Positions 32,757 through 41,624 of a DNA stretch of 64,000 nt are shown one piece after another. The stretch spans positions 310,001 to 374,000 of the forward strand of contig NZ_VDMS01000002.1 in NCBI RefSeq assembly GCF_006346395.1, read 5' to 3'. The stretch is from Nocardioides plantarum (GTDB lineage: Bacteria > Actinomycetota > Actinomycetes > Propionibacteriales > Nocardioidaceae). Under the pieces are notes generated by a model. It saw only the letters and a list, made by a program, of their open reading frames with translations. It did not search any database and was not told the DNA's origin. Position 1 is the first letter of the stretch. Every line of letters starts with the position of its first letter. Both the position numbers and the translations under genes were made by a program.

Positions 32757-32905
32757 TACGCCTACCAGGTGAGCTGACGGGTTCGGGCACGACATGCCCT
32801 CCCTCTGCTCCTCGCCACCGCGATGGTGCTACGGCGGCGCCTCGCAGAGGATTCACCCCAGAAGAGTTGGTTCCCCGGCTCCCCCACCGCACGCGGCGGG
32901 GGACT
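32757..32905 (-). promoter_or_regulatory. ydaO-yuaA (c-di-AMP) riboswitch
   Basis: Reading the minus strand, the leader contains a GC hairpin (CCCCCGCC...GGTGGGGG), then GGGGAACC, GGGGTGAATCC, and the hallmark 3' block CCCGAACCCGTCAGCTCACC followed by TGGTAGGCG. These blocks and their order match the ydaO class, which binds cyclic di-AMP and commonly precedes NlpC/P60, RipA and Rpf genes in actinobacteria. The element ends about 28 bases before GTG 32729. Boundaries are approximate, since no covariance model was run. Confidence 0.88.
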
Positions 32906-32962
32906 CAGCGCGACGTCCGTGTGGGACCGGTTGGACCCAGGGCCACGAACGTCTGAGGGACC

Positions 32963-32992
32963 ACCGTAGTGGGCTGGCCAACCGCCCGGCAA
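32963..32992 (-). promoter_or_regulatory. Candidate promoter of the riboswitch leader
   Basis: Minus strand TTGCCG (32992-32987), 18 bases, TACGGT (32968-32963), about 60 bases before the first riboswitch stem. Together with the riboswitch this accounts for most of the 350-base gene-free stretch 32730-33079; 32993-33079 shows nothing further. Confidence 0.4.
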
Positions 32993-33079
32993 ACTTCCCC
33001 GAGAACGTCGGCATGGCGCGTCACACCAGCCCCACGAGCCTCGTGGGTCACAGGTGCCGACGGCCGCTCACGCCGGTCG

Positions 33080-33295
33080 TCAGGCCGACTCCGTGTGGGG
33101 GCCGGCCACCGGGCGCACCAGGCGCAGCGGTGGCACGAGGCCGCCGTCGGCCAGGACGTCGAGGGCACGGCGCTCCTCCTCGTCGATGGTCAGCGCGGCG
33201 AGCTCGGGCGGCGGACCGAGCAGGACCGTCACCACGCAGTCGTGACAGGCGAGACCGCGGACCAGGCAGGTGTCGCAGTCGATGTGTGTCGTCAT
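33080..33295 (-). CDS. Small conserved actinobacterial protein with Cys pairs
   Basis: A 71-residue cytosolic protein of unknown function: MTTHIDCDTCLVRGLACHDCVVTVLLG at the N-terminus with four cysteines in CxxC-x7-CxxC spacing, which suggests a small metal or disulfide site, then LTIDEEERRALDVLADGGLVPPLRLV. Short proteins of this pattern are found beside the NlpC/P60 and exonuclease genes in mycobacteria and streptomycetes. ATG 33295 starts at the conserved N-terminus; the frame stays open far upstream, but that is antisense to the exonuclease gene. No leader signals are obvious. Confidence 0.75.
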   Translation of the reverse strand: MTTHIDCDTCLVRGLACHDCVVTVLLGPPPELAALTIDEEERRALDVLADGGLVPPLRLVRPVAGPHTESA

Positions 33296-33395
33296 GTCGC
33301 GAAGGCTGGCACCGACCACGGACAGTTTCGCGAAGCTCGCCCCCGACAGGGTGTCGGCACGCGAACTGTCCGTGCCCACGCCTACGGTCCGATCC

Positions 33396-35150
33396 ATGAC
33401 CACCACCGCCGGTGAGCGAGCCCGACCGGGGAGTCGCTGGGAGTCGCAGCGCAGCTTCGACGAGCTGGGCCGTCCGCTGAGCGACATCACCTTCTGCGTG
33501 GTCGACCTGGAGACCACGGGCGGGTCGGCCCAGGCGGGCTCGATGATCACCGAGGTGGGTGCGGTCAAGGTCCGAGGCGGCGAGGTCCTCGGGGAGTTCC
33601 AGACCCTGGTCAACCCCCGCACCGACATCCCGGCCTTCATCGCGGTCCTCACCGGCATCAGCAACTCCATGGTCGCCGACTCCCCGCCGATCGAGTCGGT
33701 GCTGCCAGCGTTCCTCGAGTTCGCGGCCGGCTGCGTCCTGGTGGCCCACAACGCTCCCTTCGACGTCGGCTTCCTGCGCCACTTCGCCGCCCAGCAGGAG
33801 CGTCCCTGGCCCGCCTTCGAGGTCGTCGACACCGCCGTGCTCGCCCGCCGCGTGATCACCCGCGACGACGCACCCAACTGCAAGCTGTCGTCCCTGGCCC
33901 GCGCCTTCCGCTCCACCACGACCCCCGACCACCGGGCGCTCTCCGACGCCCGGGCGACCGTCGACGTGCTCCACGGCCTGATGGAGCGGGTCGGCGCCCA
34001 GGGGGTCTCCACGCTCGAGGAGCTGCAGACCTTCTCGTCGCGGGTCAGCGCCGCGCAGCGCAAGAAGCGCCACCTCGCCGACGGCCTGCCCCACGCGCCG
34101 GGCGTCTACCTGTTCCGCGACGACGCCGACCGCGTCCTCTACGTCGGCACCTCCCGTGACGTCAGCCGGCGGGTGCGCTCCTACTTCACGGCGTCCGAGA
34201 CGCGCTCGCGGATGGGTGAGATGGTGCGCCTGGCCGCCCAGGTCACGGCCATCGAGTGCGCGACCCCGCTCGAAGCCGAGGTGCGCGAGCTACGTCTGAT
34301 CGCCCAGCACAAGCCGACCTACAACAAGCGCTCGAAGTTCCCCGAGAAGACCACCTTCGTCAAGCTGACCCGCGAGCCCTGGCCGCGGCTGTCGCTGGTG
34401 GCCAAGGTGCTCGACGACGAGGCCGACTACCTCGGTCCGTTCTCCTCGCGCGCCGCAGCCGAGAAGTGCCTGGCCGCGCTCCACGACACCTTCCCGGTCC
34501 GACAGTGCTCCGACCGGTTCGGCCGGCGCCCGTCGCGCACCGCCTGCGTCCTGGCCGAGATGGGCCGCTGCCTGTCGCCGTGCGACGGGAGCGTCGACGA
34601 GCACACCTACGCCGCCGTCGTCCGCCAGCTCCGCGAGACCCTGCTGCGCCGCCCCGACGACGTCGTCGACCTGGTCAACGCCCGGATGGCCGCGCTGGCG
34701 GCCGACGAGCGGTTCGAGGAGGCCGGCGTCCACCGTGACCGGCTGGCCGCGTTCGTCCGGGCCGCCGCCCGCACGCAGCGGCTCACCTCCCTCACCTACT
34801 GCCCCGAGGTCGTGGCCGTCCGCCGTGAGGACGACGGCCGCTGGGCCGTCCACGTCGTGCGCTACGGCCGGCTCGCGGGGGCCGGCGTCATCCCGTCGGG
34901 CACCGACGCCCACGCCTACGTCGCCGCCCTGCGCACCACGGCCGAGACCGTCCCGGCACCGTCCGGCACCCCCGGCCCGACGCCGGCCGCCACGGCCGCG
35001 GAGACCGAGCGGGTGCTGCGGTGGCTCGAGGCGCCCGGCGTACGCCTGGTCGACATCGACGGCCAGTGGACCTGTCCCGTCGCCGGCGCCAGCCGTCAGC
35101 TCGCCCGCCACGGCTCGCTCGACGATCCCGCGGCGTTCGTCGATCACTAG
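33396..35150 (+). CDS. DEDDh exonuclease fused to UvrC-like GIY-YIG domain
   Basis: A 584-residue hybrid known from mycobacteria (Rv2191-type). Residues about 25-185 form a DnaQ-like 3'-5' exonuclease: VVDLETTGG (Exo I), VAHNAPFDVGFL (Exo II) and HRALSDARAT (Exo III). A GIY-YIG nuclease domain follows (PHAPGVYLFRDDADRVLYVGTS, near 228-249), then a UvrC-like Cys region and a UvrB-interaction helix (VNARMAALAADERFEEAGVHRDRL). It likely acts in nucleotide excision repair or related DNA processing. ATG 33396 is seven bases after TACGGT (33383-33388), leaderless. The TAG stop is formed by the CTAG end of element A copy 2. Confidence 0.92.
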   Translation: MTTTAGERARPGSRWESQRSFDELGRPLSDITFCVVDLETTGGSAQAGSMITEVGAVKVRGGEVLGEFQTLVNPRTDIPAFIAVLTGISNSMVADSPPIESVLPAFLEFAAGCVLVAHNAPFDVGFLRHFAAQQERPWPAFEVVDTAVLARRVITRDDAPNCKLSSLARAFRSTTTPDHRALSDARATVDVLHGLMERVGAQGVSTLEELQTFSSRVSAAQRKKRHLADGLPHAPGVYLFRDDADRVLYVGTSRDVSRRVRSYFTASETRSRMGEMVRLAAQVTAIECATPLEAEVRELRLIAQHKPTYNKRSKFPEKTTFVKLTREPWPRLSLVAKVLDDEADYLGPFSSRAAAEKCLAALHDTFPVRQCSDRFGRRPSRTACVLAEMGRCLSPCDGSVDEHTYAAVVRQLRETLLRRPDDVVDLVNARMAALAADERFEEAGVHRDRLAAFVRAAARTQRLTSLTYCPEVVAVRREDDGRWAVHVVRYGRLAGAGVIPSGTDAHAYVAALRTTAETVPAPSGTPGPTPAATAAETERVLRWLEAPGVRLVDIDGQWTCPVAGASRQLARHGSLDDPAAFVDH

Positions 35151-35315
35151 TGGCACGGGGCCGAGGTTCTTGGCCGCTTCGCGCACTGAGGCCACGCACC
35201 TCGCGGCACCGGCGATCTCCGAAGACGACCAGGTATGCCGTCGGACCGCCGGCACCGCGAAGGCACGCACCCTGAGCACGCCAAGCCATCATGAACCTCG
35301 GACCCGCACCACTAG
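35147..35315. repeat. 169-bp inverted-repeat element A, copy 2
   Basis: Same orientation and roughly 90% identity by eye with 13799-13968, again bounded by CTAG on both ends and with imperfect inverted ends. The left CTAG provides the stop codon of the exonuclease-UvrC gene. The right CTAG starts the TAGGGT -10 box (35313-35318) of the Lrp-type gene. The differences from copy 1 are mainly substitutions, concentrated around the centre. Confidence 0.75.
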
Positions 35316-35325
35316 GGTGGGCCCC

Positions 35326-35604
35326 GTGATCACCGCCATCGTGTTCGTCAAGGCCGCGGTCGACCAGATCCCCCAGGTCGCCGAGGCCATCGCCGCGCTC
35401 GACGGGGTGACCGAGGTCTACTCCGTCACCGGCCAGATCGACCTGATCGCGATGGTCCGGGTCCGCCATCACGAGGACGTCGCCGCCGTGGTGGCCGACC
35501 GGGTCAACAAGGTCCCGGGCGTGCGCGAGACCGAGACCCACATCGCGTTCCGGGCCTACTCCCGCCACGACCTGGAGTCGGCGTTCTCCCTCGGGCTCGA
35601 CTGA
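35326..35604 (+). CDS. Stand-alone Lrp/AsnC ligand-binding (RAM) domain protein
   Basis: A 92-residue protein that is just the effector domain of Lrp/AsnC regulators: MITAIVFVKAAVDQIPQVAE, LDGVTEVYSVTGQIDLIAMV and VPGVRETETHIAFRAYS. There is no helix-turn-helix. Such RAM-only proteins form ring-shaped oligomers and can bind amino acids; in actinobacteria this one is conserved beside trpD and the exonuclease-UvrC gene. GTG start with TAGGGT seven bases upstream; the box is built from the end of element A copy 2, so transcription may depend on that element. Confidence 0.9.
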   Translation: MITAIVFVKAAVDQIPQVAEAIAALDGVTEVYSVTGQIDLIAMVRVRHHEDVAAVVADRVNKVPGVRETETHIAFRAYSRHDLESAFSLGLD

Positions 35605-35676
35605 TCTCGACCTGCGATCCCGCTGGCCTGGTGACCACGGTGACCCGGACACTGTGACTGTCGTTACAGTCGCGCG

Positions 35677-36288
35677 ATGACCTGGCTCGATCTCGTCGGC
35701 TGGGGCGGCAGCGCCCTCCTCGTGTTCTCCCTGCTGCAGGCGCGGGTGCTCCGCTTCCGGGCGCTCAACCTGGTGGGCTGCCTGATCCTGCTGGTGTTCA
35801 ACGCCCTGCTCGAGGTCTGGCCGATGGTCGGGATGAACGCCGTGCTCGCCGCGATCAACGTGTGGTTCCTGGTGCGTCTGCTCCGCGACCGGCACGACGC
35901 CACCGCCTTCGAGGTGATCGAGGTCGGCCGCGACGACGCCTACCTGCGGCACCTGCTCGCGGTCCACGGCGACGACATCCGGCGCTACCAGCCGGACTCG
36001 ACCTGGGCCCCGGTCGCCGAGCGCGACCACGCCTTCGTGGTGCTGCACGGCAACGAGACCGTCGGCGTCGTGCTCGTCGACGCCGACCACGACGTCGCCC
36101 GCGTCAGGCTCGACTACGTGACCCCGCGCTACCGCGACTTCACCCCCGGCGAGTTCGTATGGCGCCACAGCGGGGTGCTGGCGGCGCTCGGCTTCCGCCA
36201 CGTGATGAGCCCGCCCGGCATGGTCGACGCCTACTACGCCCGCGTGGGGTTCCGACCCAACGGGCGCGAGTACGTCCTCGACCTCTGA
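35677..36288 (+). CDS. YgjV-like membrane protein with GNAT-like C-terminal region
   Basis: A 203-residue protein. Residues 1-70 hold three hydrophobic helices (LVGWGGSALLVFSLLQA, LNLVGCLILLVFNALLEV, VGMNAVLAAINVWFLVRLL) of the YgjV/inner-membrane type. The remaining 130 residues are soluble and have an acetyltransferase-like pattern (DHAFVVLHGNETVGVVLVDADHD and the terminal YYARVGFRPNGREYVLDL). Function unknown. ATG follows TACAGT (35665-35670) by six bases; leaderless. Convergent with trpD, 19 bases between stops. Confidence 0.75.
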   Translation: MTWLDLVGWGGSALLVFSLLQARVLRFRALNLVGCLILLVFNALLEVWPMVGMNAVLAAINVWFLVRLLRDRHDATAFEVIEVGRDDAYLRHLLAVHGDDIRRYQPDSTWAPVAERDHAFVVLHGNETVGVVLVDADHDVARVRLDYVTPRYRDFTPGEFVWRHSGVLAALGFRHVMSPPGMVDAYYARVGFRPNGREYVLDL

Positions 36289-36307
36289 GGCGGCGCTCCT
36301 CAGGACC

Positions 36308-37333
36308 TCAGGACGCCGCGGCGGCCACCCACCGCTCGAGGGTGGCGTGGGCCGCACCCGAGTCGATGGCGGCGGTCGCCCGCACGATGCCGGCGGCCAG
36401 GGCGTCGTCGAGCGCCGATCCGTCGGCGGTGTGCACGGCGAGGGCCGCGCCCGCGTTGAGGACGACGGCGTCGCGGACCGGGCCGGGATCGCCGGCGAGG
36501 AGGCGGCGTACGACGTCGGCGTTGTGGGCGGCGTCGCCACCGACGAGGTCGGCGGTCGTGGCGGGGGCCAGGCCCAGGGCGGTGGGGTCGACCGTGAACG
36601 GACCGGTCACCGCTCCCCCGGTGGCGACGTAGACGGTCGAGGTCGTGGTCGTGGTGAGCTCGTCGAGGCCGTCGTCCCCGCGGAAGACCCAGGCGTCCGA
36701 GCCCCGCTCGGCGAACACCCCCGCCATCACCGGCACCATCCGCGGGTCGGCGCACCCGATGGCCTGGGCCGCGGGGCGCACGGGGTTGGCCAGGGGGCCG
36801 AGGAAGTTGAAGGTCGTGCCGATCCCGAGCTCGCGCCGCGGCACGGCCGTATGGCGCATCGCGGGGTTGAAGGCGGCCGCGAAGCAGAACGTGATGCCGG
36901 CCTCCTCGGCGACGGCGGCCACCCGGTCGGGCGGCAGGTCGAGCCGGATGCCGAGAGCCTCGAGCACGTCGGCGCTGCCGGCCAGGGACGAGGCCGACCG
37001 GTTGCCGTGCTTGACCACGGTGACCCCCGCGCCCGCGGCGACGATGGCGGCCATGGTCGAGATGTTGACCGAGTTGGAGCGGTCGGCTCCGGTACCGACG
37101 ACGTCGAGCAGTCGACCCTCGACGGTGATGCGCGTACGCCGGGCGTACATCGCGTCGGCCAGGCCGGTCACCTCCGCGACGGTCTCGCCCTTGGCGCGCA
37201 GCGCGACGGCGAAGCCGGCGATCTGGGCGGGCGTGGCCTCGCCCGCGAGGATCTCGCCCATCGCCCAGGAGGCCTGGTCGGCCGACAGGTCGGTGCCGGC
37301 GACCAGCGCCGACAAGACCGCGGGCCAGGTCAC
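36308..37333 (-). CDS. trpD: Anthranilate phosphoribosyltransferase
   Basis: A 341-residue enzyme of tryptophan synthesis joining PRPP to anthranilate. The PRPP loop is [17 protein letters not shown] (near 77-93), followed by [22 protein letters not shown] (near 107-128), and [19 protein letters not shown]. It stands alone, away from other trp genes, as in mycobacteria where trpD lies next to ctaE. GTG start. It runs leftwards and is convergent with the YgjV-like gene. Confidence 0.95.
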   Translation of the reverse strand: MTWPAVLSALVAGTDLSADQASWAMGEILAGEATPAQIAGFAVALRAKGETVAEVTGLADAMYARRTRITVEGRLLDVVGTGADRSNSVNISTMAAIVAAGAGVTVVKHGNRSASSLAGSADVLEALGIRLDLPPDRVAAVAEEAGITFCFAAAFNPAMRHTAVPRRELGIGTTFNFLGPLANPVRPAAQAIGCADPRMVPVMAGVFAERGSDAWVFRGDDGLDELTTTTTSTVYVATGGAVTGPFTVDPTALGLAPATTADLVGGDAAHNADVVRRLLAGDPGPVRDAVVLNAGAALAVHTADGSALDDALAAGIVRATAAIDSGAAHATLERWVAAAAS

Positions 37334-37384
37334 GGCGCCGCCGCCGAGCCTGCGAGGCGGCGGATCACGCCGGGAGGTCGAGGA

Positions 37385-37419
37385 GCCGGGCGAGCGAGGA
37401 ACGAGCTGGCCACCGGCGT
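37385..37419. repeat. Conserved-loop intergenic hairpin, weak copy
   Basis: The nine-base loop GAGGAACGA (37396-37404) is closed only by AGC/GCT, with an outer GCCGG/CCGGC pairing possible. The following text GTCTCGAGACCC is another word shared with other gaps in the window. It lies between trpD and the receiver-like gene. Confidence 0.4.
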
Positions 37420-37439
37420 CTCGAGACCCACGACCACGG

Positions 37440-37886
37440 TCAAGACGTCGCGGGCACGCGCGAGCGCAGCAGCCCCACGACCGACTCGGCCAGCTGGATC
37501 GGGTCGATCGGGTGCGGGACCGCGGCGTCGGCGCGGGACCAGGTGGCCAGCCACGCGTCCTGCGGGCGACCGGTGAGCACCAGGAGGGGCGGGCAGCGGT
37601 AGATCTCGTCCTTGAGCTGCTTGGCGATGCCCATGCCGCCGGCCGGCGCGGCCTCGCCGTCGAGGATCGCCAGGGCGATGTGGCCGGCGTCCATGTTCTG
37701 GATCACGACCGGCTCCGTGGCCACCTCGACGTACTCGACCTCGGGGAGGTCGGGGTGGGGGCGACGGCCCAGGGCCAGGATCACCTGCTGGCGCACGGAG
37801 GAGTCGTCGCTGTAGACGAGCACCTTGAGGCGGGGCGCGGTGGCCCCGGAGGCGGCGGAGGACGAGGCGTCGGTCACGGCGCTCAT
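37440..37886 (-). CDS. Response-regulator-like receiver protein
   Basis: A 148-residue single-domain protein with a CheY-like pattern: [21 protein letters not shown] (about 19-39) at the N-terminus, an acidic residue in [13 protein letters not shown] where the phospho-Asp would lie, [16 protein letters not shown] and a final SRVPATS. The acidic pocket is partly altered (YSDD), so phosphorylation is uncertain. It starts one base before the end of the CtaG-like gene and is probably co-transcribed with it. Similar proteins occur next to ctaE in other actinobacteria. ATG 37886 is preferred; upstream residues are an Arg/Pro-rich artefact. Confidence 0.72.
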   Translation of the reverse strand: MSAVTDASSSAASGATAPRLKVLVYSDDSSVRQQVILALGRRPHPDLPEVEYVEVATEPVVIQNMDAGHIALAILDGEAAPAGGMGIAKQLKDEIYRCPPLLVLTGRPQDAWLATWSRADAAVPHPIDPIQLAESVVGLLRSRVPATS

Positions 37887-37887
37887 G

Positions 37888-38850
37888 CTAGCCGTGGGAG
37901 GGCGACGCGGGCTCGGCCGCCTGAGCGGCACGCGCCTCGCGCGCCTCGATCAGGTCGAGGCGCCGGTCCTCCCGCTTGGCCTCGGCCATCGACTGGCGGA
38001 CCCACTGCACGAACAGCACGACGAAGAACGACAGCCCGATCAGGTCGCCCGAGGCCCACAGGATGCCGCCGGCGAGGTTCTGGTCGGCGGCGGGACTGGG
38101 CAGCCACTCGCCCATCGGCCCGTCGTGGAGGCGGGGGTACCAGTCGCCGCCGAGCAGGGTGGACTGCCCCATGATCGTGATCCCGAGGAAGGCGTGGAAG
38201 GGCAGCGTGCCGACCGTCAGCGCCACCCGGAAGGGGTAGGACACCCGGCCCGGCACCGGGTCGATCCCCATCAGCGGCCAGAAGAACAGCGCACCGACCA
38301 CGACGAGGTGCACGTGCATCGCCTCGTGCACCCACACGTGCTCGAGCGACGCGCGGTACCAGCCGGAGAAGTAGAGCGCCCACGGCGAGATCACGTAGAG
38401 CCCGAAGGTCAGCGGAGGGAACGACAGCACCCGGGCGACCCGCGAGTGCAGCAGCGTGAGCAGCCACCGGCGCGGTCGGGCCGGCAGCGTGCGCAGGGCC
38501 AGGGTCACCGGGGCACCGAGCGCCAAGAAGAGCGGCACGACCATCGAGAGCACCATGTGCTGCACCATGTGGACGCTGACCAGCGTCGTGTCGTACGCCG
38601 CCAGGCCCGACGTCGTCGCGACGAGGAACGCCCCCATCCCGACGCCGACGAAGGCCACGGTCCGGCCCAGCGGCCACGCGTCGCCGCGGCGTCGCAGCCG
38701 GGCCACACCGAGCAGGTAGAGACCGCACGCCCACACCGTCACCACGACGGGCAGCGGGGCCGGCGACCACTGGCTGAAGAAGGCTCCGGGCGTCAGTCGC
38801 GGGAGCACCTCGGAGGCGCTCAGGACGGCTACGGAAGCAGCGGCGGACAT
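37888..38850 (-). CDS. CtaG-like cytochrome c oxidase assembly membrane protein
   Basis: A 320-residue protein with seven or more hydrophobic segments and the His-rich pattern of the caa3-type CtaG family (YDTTLVSVHMVQHMVLSMVVPLFLALGAP, HVWVHEAMHVHLVVVGALFFWPLMG, PFHAFLGITIMGQSTLLGGDWY). The family is linked to copper-dependent maturation of cytochrome oxidase. It is divergent from ctaE with 74 bases between the starts, consistent with an assembly role. The C-terminal 35 residues are charged and cytosolic. Start ATG 38850 at the first membrane segment. Confidence 0.85.
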   Translation of the reverse strand: MSAAASVAVLSASEVLPRLTPGAFFSQWSPAPLPVVVTVWACGLYLLGVARLRRRGDAWPLGRTVAFVGVGMGAFLVATTSGLAAYDTTLVSVHMVQHMVLSMVVPLFLALGAPVTLALRTLPARPRRWLLTLLHSRVARVLSFPPLTFGLYVISPWALYFSGWYRASLEHVWVHEAMHVHLVVVGALFFWPLMGIDPVPGRVSYPFRVALTVGTLPFHAFLGITIMGQSTLLGGDWYPRLHDGPMGEWLPSPAADQNLAGGILWASGDLIGLSFFVVLFVQWVRQSMAEAKREDRRLDLIEAREARAAQAAEPASPSHG

Positions 38851-38924
38851 ACCTGTGAGCGTACGGGTCGGGCTCGCCCGGGGGGTGTGGTGCCATCGGC
38901 CAGCGGCCACGCCATAATGATCCC

Positions 38925-39563
38925 GTGGCGACCACTGCAACGATCCCAGCCTCCCGGCTTCACGGGCACCACGACCGCCCGTCGATGGTCGCCGTGGGCA
39001 CCATCATCTGGCTGTCCAGCGAGCTCATGTTCTTCGCGGCGCTGTTCGCGTCCTACTTCACGATCCGCTCGGTGAGCCCCGAGCTGTGGAGCCAGAACAC
39101 CGAGGCCCTCAACGTCCCGTTCGCGGCCGGCAACACCACGATCCTGGTGCTGTCCTCCCTGACCTGCCAGCTCGGCGTGTTCGCCGCCGAGCGCGGCCAG
39201 GTCGGACGCTCCGGCGGGCTGCTCGACATCCGCAAGTGGGGCCTGCGCGAGTGGTTCATCCTCACCTACCTGATGGGCGCGGTGTTCATCGGAGGCCAGG
39301 CGCTCGAGTACGCCGAGCTGATCCACGAGGGCATCACGATCCCCGACTCGGCCTACGGCACGATGTTCTACCTCACGACCGGCTTCCACGGGCTCCACGT
39401 GACCGGCGGCCTGATCGCCTTCCTGCTCGTGCTCGGGCGCACCTACCTGGCCCGCAAGTTCACCCACGAGCAGGCGGTCAGCGCGATCGTCGTGTCCTAC
39501 TACTGGCACTTCGTCGACGTGGTCTGGATCGGGCTCTTCGCCACGATCTACCTGATCAAGTAG
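38925..39563 (+). CDS. ctaE: Cytochrome c oxidase subunit III
   Basis: A 212-residue membrane subunit of the aa3 oxidase with five hydrophobic helices; landmarks are [35 protein letters not shown] and [21 protein letters not shown], the usual subunit III features. It begins the ctaE-qcrC-qcrA-qcrB operon, which encodes the bc1-aa3 supercomplex. The GTG start is preceded at six bases by CATAAT (38913-38918), which predicts a leaderless transcript. Confidence 0.97.
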   Translation: MATTATIPASRLHGHHDRPSMVAVGTIIWLSSELMFFAALFASYFTIRSVSPELWSQNTEALNVPFAAGNTTILVLSSLTCQLGVFAAERGQVGRSGGLLDIRKWGLREWFILTYLMGAVFIGGQALEYAELIHEGITIPDSAYGTMFYLTTGFHGLHVTGGLIAFLLVLGRTYLARKFTHEQAVSAIVVSYYWHFVDVVWIGLFATIYLIK

Positions 39564-39618
39564 CCCCGACACCACCGACCTGACCCGCTTGACGACGAGA
39601 CGACTAGGGACCAAGACA

Positions 39619-40554
39619 GTGCGACTCCTCACCCGATCCGCCGGCAGGCTCTCCCGTCACCGGCGCAAGCCGCTGGCCGGGCTTGCCGTGCTGTTCCTCG
39701 CGCTGCTGCTCACCGGCGGCGCCTACTCCCTGTTCTCCCCCGGTGCGCAGGCCGAGCAGACCGGCACCACCAGCGACGACATCGAGGCGGGCCGTCAGCT
39801 CTTCCTCGTGAGCTGCTCCACGTGCCACGGCACCAACGGCGAGGGCATCCCCACCGTCCGGGCGGGCAGCCAGTACGGCCCGCCGCTGACCGACGTCGGC
39901 GCCGCCTCGGTCGACTTCCAGGTCGGCACCGGCCGGATGCCGCTGGTCCAGCCGGGCCAGCAGGCCGTCCGCAAGCCCCCGGTCTTCGACGAGGAGGAGA
40001 CCCGCCAGCTCGCTGCGTTCGTCGACTCCCTCGGCACCGGCCCGGAGATCCCGGACAAGTCCGCCTACACGCTGCCCGACGACCTCACCGAGGCCGAGCG
40101 CGAGGCCGCGATCACCCGCGGCGGCCAGATCTTCCTGACCAACTGCACGGCCTGCCACAACTTCGACGGGTCCGGCGGCGCCATGCCCCGCGGCGGCCAC
40201 GCCCCGACGCTGCGCGGCGTCGACTCCCGCTACATCTACGAGGCGCTCCTGACCGGCCCCCAGCAGATGCCGTCGTTCTCCGACGGCAACCTCACCCCTG
40301 AGTCCAAGCGCGACGTCATCGCCTACCTCAAGGAGACCGAGAAGACCCCCGGCTACGGCGGTTCCGGCCTCGGCAACCTCGGCCCGGTGAGCGAGGGCCT
40401 GTTCGCCTGGCTCGTCGGCATCGGCGGCCTGGTCGGCTTCGCGATCTGGATCGCGGCCCACACCACCCGATCCTCGAAGGGCAAGCCGTCCACGACCGCG
40501 GTCCGCCTCCCTCCCGGGGCAGCGGGTCCGAACGAGAGCGGAGCGAGCGCGTGA
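39619..40554 (+). CDS. qcrC: Di-haem cytochrome c subunit of the bc1 complex
   Basis: A 311-residue membrane-anchored cytochrome c. An N-terminal helix (about 19-38) precedes two haem c domains, each with a CxxCH site: CSTCH (66-70) and CTACH in the second half; axial Met residues are available in GRMPLVQPGQQ and QQMPSF. A C-terminal helix (GLFAWLVGIGGLVGFAIWIA) anchors it. The double haem replaces a soluble cytochrome c in the actinobacterial supercomplex. Start GTG 39619 is chosen with AGGGA nine bases upstream; a TTG at 39589 is an alternative. The stop overlaps qcrA (GTGA). Confidence 0.95.
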   Translation: MRLLTRSAGRLSRHRRKPLAGLAVLFLALLLTGGAYSLFSPGAQAEQTGTTSDDIEAGRQLFLVSCSTCHGTNGEGIPTVRAGSQYGPPLTDVGAASVDFQVGTGRMPLVQPGQQAVRKPPVFDEEETRQLAAFVDSLGTGPEIPDKSAYTLPDDLTEAEREAAITRGGQIFLTNCTACHNFDGSGGAMPRGGHAPTLRGVDSRYIYEALLTGPQQMPSFSDGNLTPESKRDVIAYLKETEKTPGYGGSGLGNLGPVSEGLFAWLVGIGGLVGFAIWIAAHTTRSSKGKPSTTAVRLPPGAAGPNESGASA

Positions 40555-41624
40555 GCGACCTCGACAAGCACCCTGCCGGCGACACCGGGCACGACGCGCA
40601 CCTGCCGGCCGTCGCCGAGGAGCCGATCGCCAACCCGGGCCTGCCGGCCCACACGTGGCGTCCGACCGACATCGACGAGGGCCTCGCCAAGCGGGCCGAG
40701 CGCCAGGTGTCGGCGCTCTTCACGCTGTCGGCGGTGTTCACCGTCCTGTTCGTCGTCTCCTACTTCGTCTTCGACATCGGCGACAACTGGGAGACCGTCG
40801 GCGGGCTCGGCGCCTCCACCGTGATGCTCGGGGTCTGCCTGGGCCTGGCGCTGATGCTCATCGGCGTCGGCATCATCCAGTGGGCCCGCAAGCTCATGGC
40901 CGACCAGGAGATGGTCGAGATGCGGCACCCGGCCCGCTCCTCCGACGAGGACCGCGCTGCCACCGTCGCGGCCCTCAACGCCGGCCTCGAGGAGTCCGAC
41001 CTGGCGAAGCGGCCGCTGATCCGCCGCTCGATGCTGCTGGCCATGGGCCTGCTCGGCGCGCCCGTCGTCATCCTGCTGCGCGACCTCGGCCCCACGCCGT
41101 CCTCGGTCGCCAGCGCCGCCGAGGGCACTGGCCTCAAGCACACGCTGTGGGGCACCCGCGACAAGATCCGCGTCGTGCGCGACGTCGTCGGCACCCCCAT
41201 CCGGGTCTCCGACCTCCAGATCGGCGACCTGGTCAACGCGGTCCCCGACGGCATCTTCGACCTCGAGGGCGTCGACCTGCAGGTCGCCAAGGCCAAGTCC
41301 GCCGTGATCGTCGTCAAGATGGCTCCCGAGGACGTGAAGTCCCAACAGGGTGAGGGCTGGGGCATCGACGGCGTGCTTTGCTACTCCAAGATCTGCAGCC
41401 ACGTCGGCTGCCCGATCTCGCTCTACGAACGCACCACGCACCACGTGCTGTGCCCGTGTCACCAGTCGACGTTCGACCTGGCCGACTCGGCGAAGGTGAT
41501 CTTCGGTCCGGCCGGGCGGCCGCTGCCCCAGCTGCCCCTCGCGGTCGACGAAGAGGGTTACCTCGTCGCCCAGAGCGACTTCAAAGAACCCGTGGGACCG
41601 AGCTTTTGGGATCGTGAGAAATGA
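40551..41624 (+). CDS. qcrA: Rieske iron-sulfur subunit of the bc1 complex
   Basis: A 357-residue Rieske protein of the long actinobacterial type, with three membrane helices (about 57-75, 86-108 and 160-177). The [2Fe-2S] ligands lie in CSHVGC and CPCHQS, with the disulfide cysteines included. It passes electrons from menaquinol to the QcrC haems. Its start overlaps the qcrC stop and its stop overlaps the qcrB start (ATGA), so all three are coupled. Confidence 0.96.
   Translation: MSDLDKHPAGDTGHDAHLPAVAEEPIANPGLPAHTWRPTDIDEGLAKRAERQVSALFTLSAVFTVLFVVSYFVFDIGDNWETVGGLGASTVMLGVCLGLALMLIGVGIIQWARKLMADQEMVEMRHPARSSDEDRAATVAALNAGLEESDLAKRPLIRRSMLLAMGLLGAPVVILLRDLGPTPSSVASAAEGTGLKHTLWGTRDKIRVVRDVVGTPIRVSDLQIGDLVNAVPDGIFDLEGVDLQVAKAKSAVIVVKMAPEDVKSQQGEGWGIDGVLCYSKICSHVGCPISLYERTTHHVLCPCHQSTFDLADSAKVIFGPAGRPLPQLPLAVDEEGYLVAQSDFKEPVGPSFWDREK

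Noticed and set aside
32729..32795. Upstream start of the NlpC/P60 gene at 32795
   Set aside because: Its extra codons coincide with the conserved 3' block of the c-di-AMP riboswitch, so the homology is RNA, not protein.
34888..36540. Protein-coding frames running through element A copy 2
   Set aside because: The frames are open only because of base composition; the same text occurs at 13799-13968 between other genes, which shows it is a repeat rather than a gene.
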